Source: JAGIBJ01 sp032119595
GTDB lineage: Bacteria > Actinomycetota > Thermoleophilia > Solirubrobacterales > Solirubrobacteraceae
Direction of reading: 5' to 3'
Length of the DNA: 64,000 bases
Assembly: GCA_032119595.1 (NCBI GenBank)
Contig: JAUMBQ010000006.1
Span: forward strand, 248,001 to 312,000
In this document: positions 25,277-34,810 of the stretch, piece after piece
Layout: each line of letters opens with the position of its first letter
Position numbering within the stretch: the first letter of the stretch is position 1
The notes under the pieces: generated by a model
Seen by the model: only the letters and a program-made list of their open reading frames with translations
The model's database searches: none
What the model was told of the DNA's origin: nothing
Program-made: the position numbers and the translations under genes

Positions 25277-28200
25277 GGCTTCTTCGCGTTCGAGGGCTTC
25301 TTCTTGGCCGGCAACTTCACACTGGTCCGTGTGGCAGGGCCCTTACGCATGGTGGCGGTGACGCCCGCGACCGCGACCTTCGCCGAGTCCTTGGCCGTGA
25401 AGTCCGGCACGGTGACCTTGCGGCTCTTGCGCGGCACCGTGAGCATCAGCGTGCGGCCGTCGCTCACGGTCACCATCACCCGGTATTCCACGGCGTTGGC
25501 GACGGAGGGCCACGCGATGGTCAGCGACGTCTTGCCGCGTTTGGCGCTGACCGTGCGGATCCGTCCGGGGAGTCGACGTGCCGGTGCGTTGTACTTGGCC
25601 ACGGTGAGGTTGGCTCGGGGCAGGTCGTCCTGGAGCACCTGCGCGACGATTTTCCGCGAGCCTTTCGCTCCGTCGCGAGGTGAGAAGCGGATCGAACCTT
25701 TGGCCTTGGTCGTCTCGCCCAGCACGTGCGTGACGCCGCCACCGATCTCGGAGAAGCGCACCTTCTGGCCCTCGATCCGCCTTACGTCGTAGGCGAGCTG
25801 TCGCCGGTAGCCGGTGCCGGTCACGCGTGCCTTGACGGATGGCTCCGGGAGCGGCTCGGCCTGCTCGACGGCGGTGATCGCTGCCGAGCCCGGCTGCGGC
25901 GTGAGCGTCCACGGCTGGGTGCCGGGCTTGGTGACGATGAAGGTCGTCTGCTTCTTCTCGTCGTCCTTGATCACGAGGAACCGGTCGGACTTGTCGCCCT
26001 TGGCTGGCGCCGCAGGGGTGCTGATCGACGCACCGTCGGGACCGGAGAGCGTGACCATCGGCGCGGCCGAGTCGCCGCTCACGCGAAGCAGCGCGTAGGG
26101 CTTCCCGGCGGGGAAGGTGACGGACTGGGGCGCTGGGGCTTGGAGCTGGCGCGTGCCGAGCCCACCGAGCTGCTTCAGCCGAGCCGCCGACGCGCGCGTC
26201 GCCCGGTAGTCGCCGATGCCGCACGCCCCGGGCATGATCTCGAGATCAAACGGCCAGTGGATCCCGAACCCGATCGAGACCTTGACCGCCAGCAGCGTGA
26301 CGTAGCCACAGGCCGCGAGCCCTTCGGTCGACACGACGCCTTCGGCGCCCGCGCAGGCGATCGACACGAGGCACACGGTGCCGTTGCCCTCCACATTGAA
26401 GGCGCGCAGGCCATCGAGCCAGCCGGCAACCTCAGCGTTGAACGACACGAGGCTGAGGTCGAGGCCGATGTTGCCCGAGAACGCGATCTGGCCGTCGGTG
26501 TCGGCGGAAAACGCGAAGCCGCCGAGCGGGATGCCCGCGACGGAAAGGCCGCCGCTGCCCGCGTCCTCGGACCCTTCCGCGCACTTGGAGATCTGGCAGA
26601 ACGAGCCGGCCGCGATCTCGATGCGGGCCAGTGGAGACCCGGGGAATGAGAGTCGGAAGTTGCCGTCGATCCGGACCGCCGAGACGCCGGCGATCTCCGG
26701 CCCCGCCGTGAACCCGACGCCGCCCTGGATCGCGAACGGGTCGACGCTGATCCCGAAGGAGATGCGCTGGAGGAACACGCCGGGGCCGACGGAGACGTTG
26801 AGGCCGTCGATGCCGGCGACCAGCGTCTTGAGCGCGCCGTTCTGCACCGCCACTTCGGCCTGCGCGCCGTACGGGAAGGGCAACAGGAACACGGTCGCTT
26901 TGCCGCTCCAGCGCTTGTCGGAGTCGCGGTAGGAGATCACGACGTCCTTGACCTTGAGTGGGCCGAGCAGCGCCTCCTTGGCCGTGATCTTGATGCCGTC
27001 GGCGCGGAAGCCGTTCTGCAGATCGGCATGAAGGATCACCTCGCCGGTCACGCCGCCGAAGATCTTCGGCAGGCTGACGTTGACGGTCAGGTCGACGCCG
27101 CTGAGGCGCAGCTGGAGATCGGCGGAGCCGCCGATCGGGAAGCCGAACACGCTGCCACGCGCCGACACCTTGAGCCCGGGCAGCTTGAACTGGGCGACGG
27201 ACTTCGAGGGCAGCGTGATGTCGAACGCGAGGTTCTCGAAGATCGTGATCGAGCCCAGCCGCGCGCTGAGTCGGCCGGCGCCCTTGCCAGGCCCGTCGAC
27301 GAAGATCCGCAGCGCTTTGGGATCCAGCACGATCGTGGACTTCGCTTCGGGCTGCATGATGATCCCGTTCACGTTCACGCGGCCGCTCGCCTCGAACCGG
27401 CCGTCGACCTCCTTGAGGCAGCCTTCGGCCGAGATGATCCCGAAGGTGACGGTCTTGCCGCACTCAAACGGCTGGCGCGGCAGCTCGGGTGTCCCTCCGC
27501 CCCCGCCTCCGCCGCCACCGGGCGCCGCCCCGGGTCCGGTGCACGTCTGGCCGTCGGCGGTGCAGAATCGCGCGACCGCGAGGGTTTCGCCGTCGCCGTC
27601 GCCGACGCGGCCGGCCACGAGCGCTTTGCCGTCGGGTTGGAGCGCGAGGGAGGAGCCGAAGGCGGGGAGCCCGCTGGCGGCGACCAACGACGCGCCGGCC
27701 GGTGATGCGGTCGGCGCGAACGACGCGTCGAGACCGCCCGTCGGGAGGAAGCGCGCGGCGACGAACTGACTCGTCGCCACGCCACCCACGTCCTGCGTAG
27801 CGCTGCCGGCGGTGATGAGTTTGCCTTCGGCCGTGAACGCGATACCGGTCGCTTCGGAGCTGCCGCCGGTGCCGATCGCGGCGATGCTCGCGCCACCCGT
27901 TCCGAAGCTGCCGTCGATCTGGCCGGTCGCTTCGCTGAAGGCCGCGACGAACGTCTTGCCGACGTTGTCGTCCGTGGCGCTGCCGGCGGTGAGGATGCGT
28001 CCGCCGCCTGAGGCGAGGGCGTTGCCGATCGTGGCGCCGCCGTCGCCCACGTCCCGCAGGCTGAGGCCGGTGCCAGTGGTGCCCCAGCCGGGCGTGCGCT
28101 GGCCGGTGGTGGAGGCGTACCGGCCGACGAGCAGCTTCACGACGCCGTCGGTGGCGCGGCCGACCACGCCGTAGGACCCGTCGGCGAGTCTGGTGAGGCC

Positions 28201-28881
28201 GGCGGCTTGGGTGTCGGAGCCGTCGCCGGCTGCGGTGAGGCTGCCCCAGGCCCCGTCGGAGATGCCGGCGGGTGTGACACGTGCCAGGGTGATCTTGTTG
28301 GCGCTGCCGTCCACCGCCGTTCCCGCGATCACAACGCTGCCGTCGCCTTCCACGAGCACGCCGCGCGCCTCGGCGACCCCGCTCGTCCCGCGGTTCAGGA
28401 GCGCGAGCCCGCCGACGCCGAACGTCGCGTCTGGCTGCCCGTTTGCGGAGAACCGCGCGATCGCGATCTTGGTGGTGGGACCGTCGACGGCCCGGCCGAC
28501 GGCGACGATCTTGCCGTCGGGGGCGAGTGCCACACCGAGGGCCTCGGACTCGCCCGTGCCGGCGGCCGTGATCGATTCGCCGTTCGTACCGAAGGAGGTG
28601 TCGCGCGAGCCGTCGGCGTTGATCCGGGTGAGGGCCATCTCCGGGCGAAGCCCGGAGCCGCCGTCGACCGTTGCCTGGCCAGCGACGACGAGCTTGTCGC
28701 CCTGCACAATCGATGCGGCTGCGCTCGAGCGGCCGCCGTTCCCGGTCGGGATCTGGGCGATGCCCTTGGAGCCGTAGCCGGTGTCGTTGTCGCCAGCGGC
28801 CCCGAGCGCGATCGCCGCCGAGACGAGGGCCACCGTGGCCGTCGCCGGAAGAGCGATCAGCAGCCGCCGCGTGTTGCGCAT
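25273..28881 (-). CDS. Very large secreted protein with delta-60 beta-propeller repeats
   Basis: 1202 residues from ATG 28881 (the frame is open ten codons further, but MRNTRRLLIALPATATVALV is a good signal peptide). Residues about 25-435 are roughly seven delta-60-type repeats of about 55 residues, with recurring FGTNG/FGVGG and V-ALAPDGKIVAVG motifs (for example ARFSANGQPDATFGVGG). A glycine run (about 465-475) separates them from a long beta-rich central region (about 480-900) with three cysteine-containing loops (SFCQISKCAEG, VCLVSIACAG, GLAACGYV). The C-terminal 150 residues resemble a fibronectin III domain followed by a lysine-rich end. It is coupled by ATGA to the PKD gene. Probably extracellular; no enzyme motif found. 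Confidence 0.82.
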   Translation of the reverse strand: MRNTRRLLIALPATATVALVSAAIALGAAGDNDTGYGSKGIAQIPTGNGGRSSAAASIVQGDKLVVAGQATVDGGSGLRPEMALTRINADGSRDTSFGTNGESITAAGTGESEALGVALAPDGKIVAVGRAVDGPTTKIAIARFSANGQPDATFGVGGLALLNRGTSGVAEARGVLVEGDGSVVIAGTAVDGSANKITLARVTPAGISDGAWGSLTAAGDGSDTQAAGLTRLADGSYGVVGRATDGVVKLLVGRYASTTGQRTPGWGTTGTGLSLRDVGDGGATIGNALASGGGRILTAGSATDDNVGKTFVAAFSEATGQIDGSFGTGGASIAAIGTGGSSEATGIAFTAEGKLITAGSATQDVGGVATSQFVAARFLPTGGLDASFAPTASPAGASLVAASGLPAFGSSLALQPDGKALVAGRVGDGDGETLAVARFCTADGQTCTGPGAAPGGGGGGGGGTPELPRQPFECGKTVTFGIISAEGCLKEVDGRFEASGRVNVNGIIMQPEAKSTIVLDPKALRIFVDGPGKGAGRLSARLGSITIFENLAFDITLPSKSVAQFKLPGLKVSARGSVFGFPIGGSADLQLRLSGVDLTVNVSLPKIFGGVTGEVILHADLQNGFRADGIKITAKEALLGPLKVKDVVISYRDSDKRWSGKATVFLLPFPYGAQAEVAVQNGALKTLVAGIDGLNVSVGPGVFLQRISFGISVDPFAIQGGVGFTAGPEIAGVSAVRIDGNFRLSFPGSPLARIEIAAGSFCQISKCAEGSEDAGSGGLSVAGIPLGGFAFSADTDGQIAFSGNIGLDLSLVSFNAEVAGWLDGLRAFNVEGNGTVCLVSIACAGAEGVVSTEGLAACGYVTLLAVKVSIGFGIHWPFDLEIMPGACGIGDYRATRASAARLKQLGGLGTRQLQAPAPQSVTFPAGKPYALLRVSGDSAAPMVTLSGPDGASISTPAAPAKGDKSDRFLVIKDDEKKQTTFIVTKPGTQPWTLTPQPGSAAITAVEQAEPLPEPSVKARVTGTGYRRQLAYDVRRIEGQKVRFSEIGGGVTHVLGETTKAKGSIRFSPRDGAKGSRKIVAQVLQDDLPRANLTVAKYNAPARRLPGRIRTVSAKRGKTSLTIAWPSVANAVEYRVMVTVSDGRTLMLTVPRKSRKVTVPDFTAKDSAKVAVAGVTATMRKGPATRTSVKLPAKKKPSNAKKP

Positions 28882-29091
28882 GAGCGGGCACGGTAGCTGG
28901 CGCAACCCCACTCAACCAACTGCATGCTTTCCGGTGCAACGCCGGCGCGGTATCCCACCCGGAGCACGGGGGACGCACTGGGCGCTCGTGCGCCAGAACC
29001 AGCGTGTCGCCAAACAGCCGTCGAGACTGGGGTGTTTCCGGCGGTCATGACCAGCGAGTTCCGACCCAATTTCGCGCGCCGCGAACCAGAG

Positions 29092-29982
29092 CTACGCCGG
29101 CTGCTGCTCGCGCCGGTCGATGCCGCGCCGGCGGTCGATGCCTCGGCGGCGTTCCACGCCGGCCTTGGACTCGTCAACGCCGGTGCGGCGCAGCAGGTAC
29201 GTGTCGAAGATCCAGCCTTTGCGCTCTTTGGCGTCGGCGCGGACCTTGCTGATCTCGCTGGCGACATCGGCGAGCGGGCCTTCGATGAGGATCTCGTCGG
29301 GCGTGCCGAGGTACGCGCCCCAGTAGATGTGGAGGTGCTCGGGATCGATCGTGGCGAAGGTGTTATTGGCGTCGAGCATCACGACGACGTCGTCCAGGCC
29401 CATCGGCATGCCGTTGGCCAGGCGGCGCGCCGGCGTGATCTGCACGGCGCCGCCGACGCGGTTGAGCGGGATGCGGTGGCGGGCCGTGAGCGCGTGCACG
29501 CTGCTCACGCCGGGAATCACCTCGTAGTCGAAGGCCACCTTGCTCGCCGCATGGACCTCCTGGATCACCGCGAGCGTGCTCTCGTACAGCGACGGGTCGC
29601 CCCACACGAGGAACGCGCCGATCTCGCCCTCCGCCAGGTGCTCGGCAAGCGCGGCCTGCCACAGCTCGACGCGCTGCTCCCGCCAGAGCTTCACGGCCTC
29701 GGGATAGTCGATCGCCGACGCCCAGGGCCGCTCCGGATCCGGCAGCTCGACGGTGCGGAAATCGCCCGCATCCTTGGTGCGGTGGCGCGCGATGACCTCG
29801 GTGCGCGCATGAACGAGATCGTCCTTGTCGGACTCCTTCGTCACCACGAACAGCACGTCGAACGCGTTGATCGCACGAACCGCCTGCACCGTGACGTAAT
29901 CAGGATCGCCCGCGCCGATCCCGATGAGCAGCAGCTGTCGCTGCGGGTCGCTCGTGGGCTGGGCGGCGGCGTCAGTACTCAT
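29092..29982 (-). CDS. cobF: Precorrin-6A synthase (deacetylating) CobF
   Basis: 296 residues. CobF methylates C1 of precorrin-5 and releases the extruded C2 unit as acetate; it is specific to the aerobic pathway. Motifs: LLLIGIGAGDPDYVTVQAVR, VLFVVTKESDKDDLVHAR, AFLVWGDPSLYESTLAV, EVIPGVSSVHALTARHRIPL and VVVMLDANNTFATID. The C-terminus ends in an unusual short repeat, ERRRGIDRRRGIDRREQQPA, that is not part of the fold and is encoded by a local DNA duplication. It is divergent from cobK with 193 bases between the starts, and about 210 bases upstream of the delta-60 gene in the same direction. Confidence 0.95.
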   Translation of the reverse strand: MSTDAAAQPTSDPQRQLLLIGIGAGDPDYVTVQAVRAINAFDVLFVVTKESDKDDLVHARTEVIARHRTKDAGDFRTVELPDPERPWASAIDYPEAVKLWREQRVELWQAALAEHLAEGEIGAFLVWGDPSLYESTLAVIQEVHAASKVAFDYEVIPGVSSVHALTARHRIPLNRVGGAVQITPARRLANGMPMGLDDVVVMLDANNTFATIDPEHLHIYWGAYLGTPDEILIEGPLADVASEISKVRADAKERKGWIFDTYLLRRTGVDESKAGVERRRGIDRRRGIDRREQQPA

Positions 29983-30020
29983 GAGATCCCATCATGACGC
30001 GCGGGGCGGTCGTGGACGCC

Positions 30021-30137
30021 GGAAATCGGCGGGTGTCGGCACCAGATCGCCCGGAGGCCAGAAGTCGGCGGGTGTCGGGACCAGGTCGACTGGCGGCCAG
30101 CAGTCGGCGGGGTCGGCACCAGGTCAGTGGGCAAGCG
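30021..30137. repeat. 39-bp tandem repeat between cobF and cobK
   Basis: Three consecutive copies (30021-30059, 30060-30098, 30099-about 30137) share the core TCGGCGGGTGTCGGCACCAG with a few substitutions; the third copy has a one-base deletion and a diverged end. It fills most of the divergent promoter region, ending about 40 bases before the cobK ATG. No spacers, so not a CRISPR array. It could hold repeated regulator sites. Confidence 0.8.
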
Positions 30138-30175
30138 GGCGGTCCTCGTCGACCGTCGGCTGGGAACATCACCGA

Positions 30176-31006
30176 ATGGCCGCCGATCCATCACTCGAGC
30201 AGCAGACCGTGCTGATCCTCGGCGGGACTGGCGAGGCACGCGCACTGGCGGCGGCGCTGGTCGACCAGGCCCGCGTGGTGTCGTCGCTTGCGGGGCGCGT
30301 CGCGCGGCCCCGGCTACCGGTCGGCGAGACGCGCATCGGCGGCTTCGGCGGCCCCGAAAAGCTCGCGGCGTGGCTGACCAGCGAGGGGGTCGCTTGCGTC
30401 GTCGACGCCACCCATCCGTTCGCGGAGCGGATCTCCGCCTCCGCGGCGCGCGCCTCGGCGATCAGCGACATTCCGCTCCTGCGACTCCAGCGCCCCGGGT
30501 GGCAGGCGCGCCCCGGCGACGACTGGCACTGGGTCGACGGCCTCGACGAGGCCGCCGCGCTCCTGCCGCGCTTCGTGCCAGCCAACGCTGCTTCCCCGGC
30601 CAACGCTGCGGCCCCGGCCAACGCTGCCGCCCCCGCCGGCACCGCCCGCATTCTGCTGACGACCGGCCGCCAGGGCCTCGCGGCGTTCCGCGACACGCAT
30701 GACGCCTGGTTCCTGATCCGCTGCGTCGACCCGCCGGACCCCGCCGACCTGCCGCCCCACCATGAACTCCTCCTCGACCGCGGCCCCTACACCGTTGACG
30801 GCGAGCTGGACCTCATCGACCGTCACGGCATCAGCGTTGTCGCGACCAAGGATTCCGGCGGCGCGCTGACCGTCGCCAAGCTTGACGCGGCGCGCGAGCG
30901 CGGCCTGCCGGTCGTGGTCGTCCGGCGACCGGCCGGACCGGACGTTCCGACCGTCGACAGCGTCGACGACGCCGCCGCCTGGGCGACGACCCGGCTCCGT
31001 CCCTAG
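30176..31006 (+). CDS. cobK: Precorrin-6A reductase CobK
   Basis: 276 residues from ATG 30176. CobK reduces precorrin-6A to 6B with NADPH. Motifs: TVLILGGTGEARALAAAL (nucleotide loop), VVDATHPFAERISASAA, LLRLQRPGW, ILLTTGRQGLAAF, and VVATKDSGGALTVAKLDAA near the C-terminus. Residues about 140-160 form an insert of an imperfect six-residue repeat (PANAAS, PANAAA, PANAAA) encoded by 18-bp tandem repeats; it lies in a loop between the two Rossmann-like halves and is not expected to affect catalysis. Upstream in-frame codons fall inside the 39-bp repeats and are not used. Confidence 0.93.
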   Translation: MAADPSLEQQTVLILGGTGEARALAAALVDQARVVSSLAGRVARPRLPVGETRIGGFGGPEKLAAWLTSEGVACVVDATHPFAERISASAARASAISDIPLLRLQRPGWQARPGDDWHWVDGLDEAAALLPRFVPANAASPANAAAPANAAAPAGTARILLTTGRQGLAAFRDTHDAWFLIRCVDPPDPADLPPHHELLLDRGPYTVDGELDLIDRHGISVVATKDSGGALTVAKLDAARERGLPVVVVRRPAGPDVPTVDSVDDAAAWATTRLRP

Positions 31007-31091
31007 CCACCGGGCATCGGAGACTCCTTGAGTCGGCCGTTCGCCACCCGGCCGCGGTGAAGAAGGTTTGCTTCGAAAAGCGCCCGTTTCG

Positions 31092-31155
31092 GGCCGTTTT
31101 TGAAGCAAGCCCCTCGGGCCAGCGGCCGTTTTTGAAGCAAGCCCCTCAGGCCAGC
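31092..31155. repeat. 32-bp tandem repeat, two copies
   Basis: The unit starts GGCCGTTTTTGAAGCAAGCC and ends GGGCCAGC; copies are at 31092-31123 and 31124-31155 with one mismatch. A degenerate third copy (about 31060-31091, TTGCTTCGAAAAGCGCCCGT) may precede them. It lies between the convergent cobK and SARP genes in a 193-base gap with no gene. Confidence 0.8.
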
Positions 31156-31199
31156 CGTTCCCGCGCGTCGAACCAACCCGCCGGGCGCCCCTCAGGCCT

Positions 31200-34100
31200 T
31201 CAGGCCGTGAGCAGCGGCGCGGCCATCTCCACGAGCCCCGGGAGTTCCAGTCCGCGGGCGATCGCCACGGCGCCGTCGAGAAGTTCCCCGGCGCGGCGGG
31301 CGTCGCCCGGCGCCGCGCGCCCGATGAGCGCCCCAGCCCAATCGATCTGGGCCCGCGCGAGCCAGGCATCGGCGCCGAGGCGCATGTACTGCTCGACGGT
31401 CGCGGCGAAGCTTGCGTCGGCGTCGTCCGGGCGACCCATCACCGCTTCGAGCCGAGCCAGGTAGTGCGTCGCGGCGCCGAGCCACATAGCGCCGGAGTCG
31501 ACGAACTGATCCCGGTGGGGCAACATCACCGCGTGCAGGATGGCGGCGCGCGGAGCGTCGCGCAGATGTGCGCACGTGAGCGCCGCGAATGCCGGGATCG
31601 ACAGGGCAGCGAAGTCGTGGGTGCGGTCCCGGAGATCGTTGGCCATGAGCTGGTCGAAGTGTCGCTGGGCGTCATCGAGCCGACCGATCTCGCTGAACGT
31701 CACCGCCTTCATGGCATCCATCTGAAGCCCGACCGACACGCTCTGCGTGTATTCCGGCGACACGGGCACCGAGAGCCCCGGGATCGCGAACAGCGCCGGG
31801 AGATCGGGATCGTCGGCGGCCAGCCGTCCGCCAGCCAGGCGCGCCGCGACGGTCTGCAGGAAGTACCACGCGACGACATCCGGCTGGCCCGCCTCCTGGC
31901 CCACCTCGAACGCTTCCCGAGCCAGCCGCTCAGCGTCGCGGGGATGGCCGTTCACCGTCGTGCGCTTGGCGTGGCACACCACCTCGTACCACCGCAGCAC
32001 CGGCTGCCCGAGCTGGCGGACCAGTGGCGCGACGACCTCCAGGAGCTCGTCGGCGCGTGGAAGGTCGCCAGCCTCCATCGCGGCGATACTCCCAAGCGCA
32101 GCCGCGGCGAACGCCAGCATCGGATCCTCGAGTTCGGCGGCGATCTCGCCGGCTTCGTCGGCATTGGCCCGCCGATCGCGCAGCGTCTGGGGCCCCCAGA
32201 GCGCGACGAACCGCCGCTGCAGCACGACGCCGAGGGTGCGGCGATCACCGACCCGCCGGGCCATGTCGAGCGCGTCGTCGGCGAGTTGACGACGCAGATC
32301 CCAGTCGGGACCGGCGATGAGTTCCACCGCGAGCAGCGCCAGCAACTCCGCGCGCGTGGCACTCTCGGCGGAGGTCTGGGCCGCCAGCGCCGCCTGCACC
32401 GCCGCGACCCGCTCTTGGTCGATGCCCTGAGCGGAGCTGAACAGCTCGCGGTTGTTCGCGAGGGCGGCGCGTGCCAGGCGGTCGCCGTCGCCGAGTTCGG
32501 AGGCCAACCGTGCACCTTCGAGCAGCGTGACGCGATACGTCGGGTCGCCGGCTCGCCGCTCGGCCTCGCCGCGCGCGATCACCAGGTCGCAGCGTTGCGC
32601 TTGCCGGCCGTCGACGCCGATGGCCTCGATGAGCGCCGCCGCGCGACGGTAGTGGCTCGCCGCCTGCTCGTAGGCCAAAAGCGCCAGCGCCTGTTCGCCG
32701 GCGGCCTGCCGGTGCGTGATCGCCCGCTGGAGGTCGTCCGGGCCTGCCGCGCATTCGAAGTGATGCGCGAGTTCCGCCTGATGCGGCGCGAGGTCGGCGA
32801 CGTAGCGCGCCTCCAGTGCCGTACCCGCTCGCCGGTGCAGGAGCGCCCGGCGCGTGTTCGTCAGCATGCCGTAGACCGTCTCGCGCGTCAGCGCGTGCGA
32901 GAACGTGTAGTGCCCCACGGCGCCCACCACCTCCTCGATCACGTGCGCGCGAGCGGCCCCCTCGAGCACGTCGGCGAGGCGATCTTCGCCCAGGTCGCTC
33001 ATCCGGTCCAGGACCCCGAGTTCGAAGTCCCGGCCGACGATCGACGCGACGGCCAGCGCGCGATTGGTGTCGGTGTCGAGACGCGCGAGCCGTCGCGCGA
33101 TGACGTCCTTCACGCCGTCCGGCACGCCAAGGCCAAGGCCGGTCCCGCCCGTCTCCCGCAGGTGCGACAGCATCTCGACCACGAAGAACGGGTTCCCGTC
33201 GGTCTCTTCGAAGATGCGGCGCCCAGACTGCTCCGCGGCGGAGGCTTTCACGAGCTGCGCGACGGCTGCTTCGTCGAGACGACGGAGGCTGTGGTCCGTG
33301 AATCCGTCGATGCCTCGGAGCTCGGCGAGCGTTGCCGAAAGGGGGTGGCCGGCGTCGACTTCGGTCTCGCGATAGGTGCCGAGCAGCATCACGCCGCGCG
33401 GCGGCGCGGTGCGCGTGAGATAGCGCAGCAGGAGCAGCGTCGGCTTGTCCGCCCAATGCAGGTCGTCGAGCACGAGCACCAGCGGACGATGCTCGGCGGC
33501 CCGCGCGACAAACCTTCCAATCGCATCGAACAACCGAAAGCGCGCGCCTTCGGGATCGTCGGACACCGGCGCCGCCAGCCCGGGCGCCCGAGTGCTGAGC
33601 TCCGGCAGGATCCGCAACAGTTCGCCGCCGCCCGGCCCGAGTTGCTCGGCCAGCTCCAGCTCCGGGCACGCGGCGATGTACTGCCCGAGACCTTCCACGA
33701 ACGGCTGATGGGGCAGGATCGGTTCCTCGTCGCAGCGGCCATAGAGCACGACCGCGCCCGAAGCTTGCGCTGCCTGCGCGAGTTCGCTGCAAAGGCGCGT
33801 CTTGCCGATCCCCGGCTCGCCCGCGAGCATCACCGTCTGCAGCGGCCCGGCGGCCGCCTCCTCCAAAGTCGCTGCGAGCGCGGCGAGGTCGCCATCGCGG
33901 CCGACCAACGGGCTTCGCCAGGTCGTAGCGAGCACGTCGGGCAGTTGGAACGGAGTTCCGCCCTCGGTCGCTACCGTCGCGACCGTCCCGGCGACTGCCA
34001 CCGGCCCATCGAGCACCGGATCTTGCTGGAGCACCTGGGCCTGCAGCGCGCGCAACGCAGGCCCAGGCTCAAGCCCGAGTTCGTCGCTGAGATAGCCGCG

Positions 34101-34763
34101 CACCGCCTGGTACACCTCGAGCGCGTCGGACTGCCCACCCGCGCGGTACAGGGCGAGGATCAGCAGCTCGTGGAGGCGCTCGCGACCCGGCCGATGCCCG
34201 CACTCCGTCCGCAGCCGGCCGGTGATCTCACGATGGTGCCCGAGCTCGAGTTCGGCTTCCGCCCACGCTTCGAGCGCGTGCAGCCGCTGCTCTTCCAGCC
34301 CCGCCGCTTCCGCCCGCAAGGCCGGATGGTCGGCCAGTGCGCCCAGTGCCGGCCCGCGCCACAGCGCGAGCGCGGCCGTCAACTCGGCCGCGGCGGCCAC
34401 CGCGTCGCCCCGCCGCATCGCCTCATGGCCGGCCTGCGCCAGCGCCTCGAAGCGCAGGGCGTCGACCTGGCCGGCATCGGCCTGCAGTCGATAGCCGGCC
34501 CCCGCCGACTCGATCGTCAGCCCCCCGTCGGCGCCGGCCGCCTTGATGACGCGTCTCGCGCGAGAGACGTAGGACTCGATCGCGTGGCGCGCGCTGGGTG
34601 GCGGGGCGTCGGGCCAGAGCGCATCGACGAGGGTGTCGCGGGGGACGAACGCGCCGGCTCTCAGCGCGAGGACCGCGAGCAGGACCTGTTGCTTGCCTCC
34701 ACCGAGGGGCACGCTCGCGCGGTCTGCGCGAACGTCGAGCGGTCCGAGAACGAGCACCTCCAC
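31200..34763 (-). CDS. SARP/AfsR-like transcriptional regulator with BTAD and AAA ATPase domains
   Basis: 1187 residues from GTG 34763. Domain order: an OmpR-like winged helix (about 1-95, VLGPLDVRADRASVPLGGGK with RDTLVDALWPDAPPPSARHA), a bacterial transcriptional activation domain (about 97-245, QVDALRFEALAQAGHEAMRR to YLSDELGLEPGPALRALQ), an NTPase domain with Walker A GEPGIGKT (315-322) and Walker B LVLVLDDLHWAD, and a long helical repeat region of tetratricopeptide style to the end. SARPs bind 11-bp-spaced direct repeats and activate secondary metabolism or morphogenesis genes; the large form senses a cell state through its NTPase. Such repeats are present just upstream (34811-34843). 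Confidence 0.93.
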   Translation of the reverse strand: MEVLVLGPLDVRADRASVPLGGGKQQVLLAVLALRAGAFVPRDTLVDALWPDAPPPSARHAIESYVSRARRVIKAAGADGGLTIESAGAGYRLQADAGQVDALRFEALAQAGHEAMRRGDAVAAAAELTAALALWRGPALGALADHPALRAEAAGLEEQRLHALEAWAEAELELGHHREITGRLRTECGHRPGRERLHELLILALYRAGGQSDALEVYQAVRGYLSDELGLEPGPALRALQAQVLQQDPVLDGPVAVAGTVATVATEGGTPFQLPDVLATTWRSPLVGRDGDLAALAATLEEAAAGPLQTVMLAGEPGIGKTRLCSELAQAAQASGAVVLYGRCDEEPILPHQPFVEGLGQYIAACPELELAEQLGPGGGELLRILPELSTRAPGLAAPVSDDPEGARFRLFDAIGRFVARAAEHRPLVLVLDDLHWADKPTLLLLRYLTRTAPPRGVMLLGTYRETEVDAGHPLSATLAELRGIDGFTDHSLRRLDEAAVAQLVKASAAEQSGRRIFEETDGNPFFVVEMLSHLRETGGTGLGLGVPDGVKDVIARRLARLDTDTNRALAVASIVGRDFELGVLDRMSDLGEDRLADVLEGAARAHVIEEVVGAVGHYTFSHALTRETVYGMLTNTRRALLHRRAGTALEARYVADLAPHQAELAHHFECAAGPDDLQRAITHRQAAGEQALALLAYEQAASHYRRAAALIEAIGVDGRQAQRCDLVIARGEAERRAGDPTYRVTLLEGARLASELGDGDRLARAALANNRELFSSAQGIDQERVAAVQAALAAQTSAESATRAELLALLAVELIAGPDWDLRRQLADDALDMARRVGDRRTLGVVLQRRFVALWGPQTLRDRRANADEAGEIAAELEDPMLAFAAAALGSIAAMEAGDLPRADELLEVVAPLVRQLGQPVLRWYEVVCHAKRTTVNGHPRDAERLAREAFEVGQEAGQPDVVAWYFLQTVAARLAGGRLAADDPDLPALFAIPGLSVPVSPEYTQSVSVGLQMDAMKAVTFSEIGRLDDAQRHFDQLMANDLRDRTHDFAALSIPAFAALTCAHLRDAPRAAILHAVMLPHRDQFVDSGAMWLGAATHYLARLEAVMGRPDDADASFAATVEQYMRLGADAWLARAQIDWAGALIGRAAPGDARRAGELLDGAVAIARGLELPGLVEMAAPLLTA

Positions 34764-34772
34764 GATTCATCG

Positions 34773-34801
34773 ACTGTATGTGGGCGCCCCAGGCCTGTCC
34801 A
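34773..34801 (-). promoter_or_regulatory. Candidate promoter of the SARP gene
   Basis: On the minus strand TGGACA (34801-34796) and TACAGT (34778-34773) are separated by 17 bases, matching a sigma-70 type -35/-10 pair. The GTG start lies nine bases after the -10, which would make the mRNA nearly leaderless, a common arrangement in actinobacteria. Confidence 0.5.
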
Positions 34802-34810
34802 CGGCCGACG

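Noticed and set aside
23696..25792. Plus-strand frame opposite the PKD protein
   Set aside because: Antisense shadow; the PKD and signal-peptide features are on the minus strand.
30021..30137. Possible CRISPR array
   Set aside because: The 39-bp units are directly adjacent with no unique spacers and no cas genes are present.
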